NCBI GenBank assembly: GCA_021405315.1
Contig: QWIH01000018.1
Span: forward strand, 1-64,000
Reading direction: 5' to 3'
DNA from: Leptolyngbya sp. PLA1
Lineage (GTDB): Bacteria > Planctomycetota > Phycisphaerae > Phycisphaerales > UBA1924
DNA: 64,000 bases
Part shown: in pieces, positions 59,052-64,000 of the stretch
How the letters are laid out: every line of letters begins with the position of its first letter
How positions within the stretch are numbered: position 1 is the first letter of the stretch
Notes under the pieces: generated by a model
The model's database searches: none
What the model was told of the DNA's origin: nothing
The model's input: the letters and a program-made list of their open reading frames with translations, nothing else
Position numbers and translations under genes: made by a program

Positions 59052-59936
59052 ATGAAGGTCATGAAGAAGATCGGCGTCGTCATCGTCGTCCTGCTTGTGG
59101 TCGTGGTGCTCGCGCTCGGCGCCGGCGTGCTCTACGCGGACTCGATCGCAAAGACCGGGATCGAGAAGGGGTCCACCTACGCGCTCGGCGTGCCCACGAC
59201 ACTGGGTGGAGCGGACGTGGGGATCATGTCCGGCACATTCTCGATGCAGGGGCTCTCCGTGCAGAACCCGCCGGGGTACAAGGACCCCGCGTTCTTCGAG
59301 CTCGGCAAGGGCGGGGTGGAAGTCGGGCTCGGGACGCTCACCAAGGACGTGGTGGAGATTCCCAAGCTGGAGCTCTCGGGGATCCGGATCAATCTCGAGC
59401 GGAACTCCAAGGGTGCCAACTACCAGACCATCATGGACAACCTGAAGAAGCTGCAGGGCGCCGAGTCCAAACCCTCGGCGGAGTCCGGCGGGAAGAAGTT
59501 CATCGTCCGCCAGATCGTGATCCAGGATGTCAAGGTCAAGGCGGACCTCATCGGCTTCCCGGGCGGGGTCTCCGAGGTGACGGTGCCGATCCACGAGATC
59601 AGGCTGTCGAACGTGGGGACCGCCGAGGGCGGAGTCTCCATGGGCACGCTCGCGGGTGACATCGTGAAGGCCGTGATGGCGTCCGCTGCTGCGGAGGGAG
59701 GCGGGATCATCCCGGGCGACCTCCTGACCGATCTCAAGGGCGGACTCGCGCAGCTCCCGGGTCTGGACAAGCTCGGCATCGAGTCTGTCGGCAAGGTCGG
59801 GGACGCGGCCAAGTCCGCGGTGGAGGGCCTGGGCGGCGCCGTGAAGGACGCGGGCGAGGAGCTGAAGAAGGGTGCGGAGGACGTGGTAAAGGGCGTGGGC
59901 GAAGGCCTGAAGGGATTGCTGCCCGGAAAGAAGTAG
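59052..59936 (+). CDS. AsmA-like membrane-anchored protein
   Basis: 294 residues, GGAG site upstream. One N-terminal helix (IGVVIVVLLVVVVLALGAGV) leads into a beta-rich region with VDVxGxxSMQGLSVQNPPGYK-like pattern and ELGKGGVEVGLGTLTKDVVEIPKLELSG, typical of AsmA/YhdP-like or DUF748 proteins. The last 70 residues are amphipathic helices rich in Lys/Glu/Gly. Probably in envelope lipid transport. 16 bases before metF. Confidence 0.6.
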   Translation: MKVMKKIGVVIVVLLVVVVLALGAGVLYADSIAKTGIEKGSTYALGVPTTLGGADVGIMSGTFSMQGLSVQNPPGYKDPAFFELGKGGVEVGLGTLTKDVVEIPKLELSGIRINLERNSKGANYQTIMDNLKKLQGAESKPSAESGGKKFIVRQIVIQDVKVKADLIGFPGGVSEVTVPIHEIRLSNVGTAEGGVSMGTLAGDIVKAVMASAAAEGGGIIPGDLLTDLKGGLAQLPGLDKLGIESVGKVGDAAKSAVEGLGGAVKDAGEELKKGAEDVVKGVGEGLKGLLPGKK

Positions 59937-59952
59937 CCCGCCCGGGTGACGC

Positions 59953-60873
59953 ATGCACATCGCCGACATCGTCAAACTTCAGGGGTCTACCTTCTCCTTC
60001 GAGTTCTTCCCGCCCAAGTCGGACACGATGGCGGCGGACCTCTTCCAGAACATCAGCGAGCTCGCGCCGCTGAAGCCCTCCTTCGTCTCAGTGACCTACG
60101 GCGCCGGCGGCTCCACGCGCGAGATGACCCACGAGCTGGTGGTCAAGCTGCGGACCACGACCCCGCTGGATCCCATCCCGCACCTCACGTGCGTCTGCCA
60201 CTCCCGTGCGGAGATCGAGGGGATTCTCGAGCGGTACGCGGCGGCGGGCATCTCGAACATCATGGCGCTCCGGGGGGACGTGCCCCGCGGGCTGCCCGAG
60301 GGCGAGAGCGCGTGGAAGGACTTCCGCTATGCGGCGGACCTGGTGAAGTGCATCCGGGAGTTCAACGTGGGCAGGGCCCACCCGGACCGCCGCGGGTTCG
60401 GCGTCGGGGTGGCGGGTTATCCGGAGGGGCACGCGGAGACGCCGAATCGGCTGCTCGAGCTGGACCGGCTGAAGGCGAAGATCGACGCGGGCGCGGACTT
60501 CATCGTGACGCAGCTTTTCTTCGACAACCGTGACTTCTACGACTTCCGGTCGCGGTGCGAACTGGCTGGCATTCGCGTGCCCATCATCGCGGGGGTGATG
60601 CCGATCACCTCGCTCGCGGGGATGCAGCGGATGGCGGACCTGGCGCTGGGCAGCCGCTTCCCGGCACCCCTGATCCGTGCGATCAACCGGACCGGGGGCG
60701 ATGCCGACGCGGTGAAGCGGGTGGGGGTGCACTGGGCGACGGAGCAATGCCGTGATCTTTTGGATCACGGTGTGGCCGGCGTGCACTTCTACACGCTGAA
60801 CCGCTCGACGGCGACTCGTGAGATCTACGCGACGCTGGGCGTGCGCGACTCGCAGGACCTGCGTGGCGTGTAG
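59953..60873 (+). CDS. metF: methylenetetrahydrofolate reductase
   Basis: 306 residues. FSFEFFPPKSD contains the catalytic Glu, SVTYGAGGSTREMTHELV the FAD and substrate region, and ALRGDVPRG the folate site; DFIVTQLFFDN and PIIAGVMPITS follow. It supplies methyl-THF for methionine synthesis, fitting the neighbouring ahcY gene. Length is normal. Confidence 0.95.
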   Translation: MHIADIVKLQGSTFSFEFFPPKSDTMAADLFQNISELAPLKPSFVSVTYGAGGSTREMTHELVVKLRTTTPLDPIPHLTCVCHSRAEIEGILERYAAAGISNIMALRGDVPRGLPEGESAWKDFRYAADLVKCIREFNVGRAHPDRRGFGVGVAGYPEGHAETPNRLLELDRLKAKIDAGADFIVTQLFFDNRDFYDFRSRCELAGIRVPIIAGVMPITSLAGMQRMADLALGSRFPAPLIRAINRTGGDADAVKRVGVHWATEQCRDLLDHGVAGVHFYTLNRSTATREIYATLGVRDSQDLRGV

Positions 60874-60940
60874 TCGAGGCTTCTGGGCGGGCCGAACGCA
60901 CACTAGACTGCGCAGCCGCGTGGGAGCGGTGGAGGACCGC

Positions 60941-62332
60941 ATGAAGCGGATGGCGTTGGTGTCGCTGATGGTGTGTGGCGGGCTGGTGCTGGCGTGGTGG
61001 CTGCTGGGCGGTCGGCCCCAGCCCCCGGGGCCGGCGGCGCTCCCGTCGTGGGTGACGGGGCTCGGTGAGGCGGGCGTGAGCCTTGTGGAGGTGCGGGCGC
61101 GGGGGCAGGTGGTCCGCTTCGAGCAGTCGGTGGGGGGGACGTGGCTCTGGCGGAGCGAGGCGGACGAGACCTGGCCCGCGCAGCCCGAACGGGTGCGTGC
61201 CGCGCTGCGCCTGCTGGCGGAGGCACGGCCCGCGGGGAACTCCGCGGGTGAACCGATGGACAGCGCGGCGGAGGTGCTCATCACCATCGACGGCGCGGTA
61301 CGCCGGCTTCGAGTGGGCACGCAGGCTCTGGGCGGTATGACGCCGATGGAGGTCGAAGACGAGACCGGACGAATGGTGAGCGCCCTGGGTCAGGCGGGGC
61401 TCGCGCCGGTTTTCGAACCGGCTTCCCTGCTCGCCTGGCGGGCCGATCGCGCGCTGGCGGGCGGGCAGACCGAGCCTTCGGTGCTGCGCGTCCGCGCGGG
61501 CGAGGACGCGCTGGGCCTCGCCCGGGCGCGCGGCAGGTGGACGCTGGCAGCGCCGGTGATGGCCGAAGCGGAGACGGAGGTGGTGCAGCGAGCGCTCGCG
61601 GGGCTCATGGAGGTGCGGGTGGTGCGGTTCGTGCCCCGCGAAGACGTGGAGCCCGGCGTCACGGACACCCCAAGCGTGGTGATCGTGGTGGAATCCGAGG
61701 CGCGACGTCTGGAGGGCGGCGACGTTCAGTCTCGCACGCTGGTGCAGGAGTTGAGGCTCGGCCCGTCGCTCGGGGGCGGGAACGCCACGCACCTCGCACG
61801 CATCCAGGCCGAATGGGTCGATCCGGCCACCCGCGCGCGCGTGCCGGCATGGGGCCCGGCCTATGCGGCGGTGTCGGCCGGCGCAGTGTCCCTCCCGACG
61901 CGGGCGGAGGCCGTGATCTCTCGTGTGGCGTGGAATCTTGCGCTCTCGGATGTCCGGGAGTTGTGGCTGTGTGCCCCGGGAGTTGAGGGGGAGTCGCAGC
62001 CGGTCGCGACCTTCAGCCGCGGCGTTGGAGAATGGGCGCGGACCAGCGGAGCCGGCGGGTCGGGGAAGGATGCGGCGGGCGTGGCCGCCGTCGCGTCGTT
62101 GCTCGCGGAGGTGCGTGCGGAGCGGGTGCAGGTGCCGCCGCCGGAGGGCGTGGAGTGGCTGTCGACGGTTCACGCGGCGGTGGGGGGGAAGTCCGTTCGG
62201 CAGTGCGAGATTGGCGTCGGGGGAGACGGTCGCGTGGTGGTGAGGGGCGGAGGAGTCTGCCGCGTGTACGGCGCGGAAACCGCGGGCGCAGCGGCGGGGT
62301 TCCTGCGGGCCGTGATCGGGGGCGGAAGGTGA
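60941..62332 (+). CDS. DUF4340-like membrane-anchored protein
   Basis: 463 residues from ATG 60941, with GGAGG seven bases upstream. One N-terminal helix (ALVSLMVCGGLVLAWWLLGG), then a beta-rich domain with repeated patterns such as VEVRARGQVVRFEQSVGGTWLWRSE and LRVRAGEDALGLARARGRWTLAAPV, resembling DUF4340 proteins, which often act with ABC exporters. No transporter genes adjoin here. Function unknown. Confidence 0.55.
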   Translation: MKRMALVSLMVCGGLVLAWWLLGGRPQPPGPAALPSWVTGLGEAGVSLVEVRARGQVVRFEQSVGGTWLWRSEADETWPAQPERVRAALRLLAEARPAGNSAGEPMDSAAEVLITIDGAVRRLRVGTQALGGMTPMEVEDETGRMVSALGQAGLAPVFEPASLLAWRADRALAGGQTEPSVLRVRAGEDALGLARARGRWTLAAPVMAEAETEVVQRALAGLMEVRVVRFVPREDVEPGVTDTPSVVIVVESEARRLEGGDVQSRTLVQELRLGPSLGGGNATHLARIQAEWVDPATRARVPAWGPAYAAVSAGAVSLPTRAEAVISRVAWNLALSDVRELWLCAPGVEGESQPVATFSRGVGEWARTSGAGGSGKDAAGVAAVASLLAEVRAERVQVPPPEGVEWLSTVHAAVGGKSVRQCEIGVGGDGRVVVRGGGVCRVYGAETAGAAAGFLRAVIGGGR

Positions 62333-62335
62333 CAG

Positions 62336-63760
62336 TCAGAGCGCCGAGGCGGCGATGTCCGTGCGGTGGACCTTGCCCCGGAACGTGATGAGGTCGCAGG
62401 CCTGGTAGGCCTTGCGGCGGGCGTCCGCCATGGTGTCCCCGAGCGCGGTGATGCTGAGGACGCGACCCCCGTCCGTCACGATCGTGCCGTCGGGCAGGCG
62501 GCGGGTTGCGGCGTGGGTGACAGTGACGTCGGGCAGCGAGGCGGCCTCGTCGAGCCCGTGGATGGGCACTCCCTTGGTGGAGGTCTCCGGGTAGCCGGCG
62601 CTGGCGAGAACGACGCAGCAGGCGGGGCGCGGGTCCCACTCCACGCGAGCGTCTTCGAGCGTGCCGTCGCAGGCGGCGAGCATGAGCTCGATGATGTCGG
62701 ACTTGAGACGGGCCATGAGCGGCTGGCACTCCGGGTCCCCGAAGCGCACGTTGTACTCGAGGACCTTGGGGCCGGCGTGGGTGAGCATGAGGCCCGCGTA
62801 GAGGACGCCGGTGCAGGAGATGCCCTCTCGGCGCAGCGCGTCGAGCGTGGGGACGAGGATCTCGCGCTCCACGCGGGACATCAGCGCCTCGTCAACGGTG
62901 GCGGTGGGGCAGAAGGCGCCCATTCCGCCGGTGTTCGGTCCGGTGTCGCCGTCGCCCAGGCGCTTGTGGTCCTGGCACGGGGGCAGGACGAGCAGCGTGC
63001 GGCCGTCGGTGATGGCGAGCACGGACACTTCGGGGCCGCTGAGGCGTTCCTCGATGACGATCTGACGGCCGGCCTCGCCGAAGACCTGGCGGACCATCAT
63101 GGACTCGATGGCGGAGAGGGCTTCGTCGAGGGAGCCGGGCAGGACGACGCCCTTGCCCTTGGCGAGGCCCGAGGCCTTGAGCACGGGGAGGTCCGCGCGC
63201 GGCGCGGCGTACGCGGCCTGCAGCTCCCGCGAGGCCTGGACCTTCTGCTCGATGAACTTGCGGCGGTCCTGCGGGTCGCGGAACTTGGACGATTCCTCGA
63301 AGAGCTTTGCGAGCAGCGGGTCGTCGCCCTCGCGTGACTCGAGGTACACGCGGGCGGCTTCCGGGTCCGTGAAGGTCCGGGCCTCCGCGGTTGGAATCGA
63401 CGCGGAGCGCAGGAGCTGCTTGCACCAGGCCTTGTTGGCCTCGAGCTGTGCGGCGTCCTTTCCATGGCCGAAGACGCGCGTTGTGGGGGTGCGGAGACGG
63501 TCGGCGTACCCCTCGGCCAGGGGCTCCTCCGGCCCGATGACGATCAGATCGATGCCCTGCTTCGCGATGAACTGCTCCAGCCTGTAGAACTCGCGGGCGC
63601 TCACAGGCACATCCACGGGCTGCGCGAGCGCGGCGATCCCGGGATTGGATGGATGGGTGGTGTAGAGGGTGCCGAGGCGTGGGGAGCGTGAGAGGGCGAT
63701 GGCGAGCGCGTGCTCGCGTGCGCCGCCGCCGATGAGCAGGACGTTGAGAGGTTCGGGCAT
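62336..63760 (-). CDS. purD: phosphoribosylamine-glycine ligase
   Basis: 474 residues. NVLLIGGGAREHALAIALSR at the N-terminus is the PurD start; ASGLAKGKGVVLPGSLDEAL is the ATP-grasp loop, EERLSGPEVSVLAI and PCQDHKRLGDGDTGPNTGGMGAF follow as further family blocks. It performs the second step of purine synthesis. Longer than the usual 420-430; an insertion of about 40 residues (REGDDPLLAKLFEESSKFRDPQDRRKF) lies before the ATP-grasp loop. It converges with the DUF4340-like gene, 3 bases apart. Confidence 0.95.
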   Translation of the reverse strand: MPEPLNVLLIGGGAREHALAIALSRSPRLGTLYTTHPSNPGIAALAQPVDVPVSAREFYRLEQFIAKQGIDLIVIGPEEPLAEGYADRLRTPTTRVFGHGKDAAQLEANKAWCKQLLRSASIPTAEARTFTDPEAARVYLESREGDDPLLAKLFEESSKFRDPQDRRKFIEQKVQASRELQAAYAAPRADLPVLKASGLAKGKGVVLPGSLDEALSAIESMMVRQVFGEAGRQIVIEERLSGPEVSVLAITDGRTLLVLPPCQDHKRLGDGDTGPNTGGMGAFCPTATVDEALMSRVEREILVPTLDALRREGISCTGVLYAGLMLTHAGPKVLEYNVRFGDPECQPLMARLKSDIIELMLAACDGTLEDARVEWDPRPACCVVLASAGYPETSTKGVPIHGLDEAASLPDVTVTHAATRRLPDGTIVTDGGRVLSITALGDTMADARRKAYQACDLITFRGKVHRTDIAASAL

Positions 63761-63924
63761 GCGGCTCGATCCTAGACGCGCGTGGGGATCGTGCGGGCGT
63801 CGAGGGCGTGATGGTTGTGGGCTTGCGGATCGGCAAGCCGAACGGGCGTATGGATGCTCGGGGGACGGATGTACCCACGCGCGGCCTGAAACCGGGCATT
63901 TGGGCCGGTCTCGCCTCGACGCGG

Positions 63925-63953
63925 TTGATTCTTTCTGCTGCCGGGCCTACAAC
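63925..63953 (+). promoter_or_regulatory. promoter of the initiator tRNA gene
   Basis: TTGATT (63925-63930) and TACAAC (63948-63953) are 17 bases apart; transcription would start about 63960, just before the tRNA. The rest of the 240-base stretch from 63761 shows nothing else. Confidence 0.65.
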
Positions 63954-63965
63954 CTGGCCACTGAT

Positions 63966-64000
63966 TGCGGGGTGGAGCAGCCCGGTAGCTCGTCGGGCTC
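63966..64000 (+). tRNA. initiator tRNA-Met (CAT), 5' half, cut by window end
   Basis: TGCGGGG-TG-GAGC-AGCCCGGTA-GCTC-G-TCGGG-CTC matches the 5' half of bacterial tRNA-fMet up to the first anticodon base, including the D arm GAGC/GCTC and the three-G anticodon stem TCGGG of initiators. The first base is T; its pairing with base 72 lies beyond the window. Confidence 0.85.

Overview
This 64 kb window is high-GC, almost fully coding bacterial DNA from a member of Planctomycetota, most likely class Phycisphaerae. The evidence is a complete 16S rRNA gene with planctomycete-type departures from universal sites and no linked 23S or 5S; a YHS/DUF1549/DUF1553 gene followed by a DUF1501 gene, a hallmark planctomycete pair; exported proteins ending in a VPxPG-like motif, a membrane helix and an Arg cluster; and an mraZ that is not followed by the division and cell-wall cluster. 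No prophage, insertion sequence or CRISPR array was seen. The window looks like core chromosome.

Layout. 1-1.7 kb: 3' part of mcsB and a ComF-like gene. 1.7-3.9 kb: rrn promoter, long leader, 16S, terminator. 4-6.8 kb: surface propeller-type protein and an oversized signal peptidase I. 6.8-10.8 kb (minus): tmk, a von Willebrand-like protein, a DoxX-like protein and a Gfo/Idh/MocA oxidoreductase. 10.9-18.2 kb (minus): polysaccharide operon with Wzm/Wzt-type ABC exporter, a methyltransferase-coiled-coil protein and two glycosyltransferases. 18.3-22.1 kb (minus): alpha/beta hydrolase, GH3 ligase, DinB-like and NRDE proteins. 22.3-24.3 kb (minus): HAD phosphatase and pyruvate dehydrogenase E2. 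24.3-26.9 kb (minus): an unusual cluster of pseudopilin, 12-cysteine secreted protein, anchored protein and MauE-like membrane protein. 27-34 kb: SbtA-like transporter, a PadR pair, pdhB and hypotheticals. 34-38.7 kb: exported MsrB-MsrA fusion, TlpA-like thioredoxin, Tat-exported oxidoreductase, tRNA-Cys. 39-52 kb: LolC/LolD-like ABC pair, glycosyltransferases, DUF1549/DUF1501 pair, amidohydrolase. 53-55.7 kb: mraZ, a row of strong hairpins, pdxH. 55.7-62.3 kb: TPR lipoprotein, then methionine-cycle genes (ArsR-methyltransferase, ahcY, AsmA-like, metF). 62.3-64 kb: purD and the 5' half of an initiator tRNA.

How the parts fit. The exporter operon contains a plausible chain-capping and length-measuring enzyme (methyltransferase plus about 205 residues of coiled coil) beside a transporter ATPase with a large C-terminal domain, which suggests capped-glycan export. 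The ArsR-methyltransferase, ahcY and metF genes suggest local control of the SAM/SAH cycle. MsrBA and the TlpA-like protein probably form an exported methionine-sulfoxide repair pair.

Most notable observations: (1) two promoters whose spacers consist largely of an 11-nt C tract, both in front of surface-type genes, which suggests phase variation; (2) the pseudopilin / 12-Cys MauA-like / MauE-like cluster; (3) a series of six hairpins, four with tetraloops, between mraZ and pdxH; (4) the methyltransferase-coiled-coil gene overlapping wzt; (5) a compensated A506-U525 pair in the 16S 530-loop pseudoknot, which puts a mismatch in the 515F primer site. All calls come from reading the sequence; no searches or folding programs were run.
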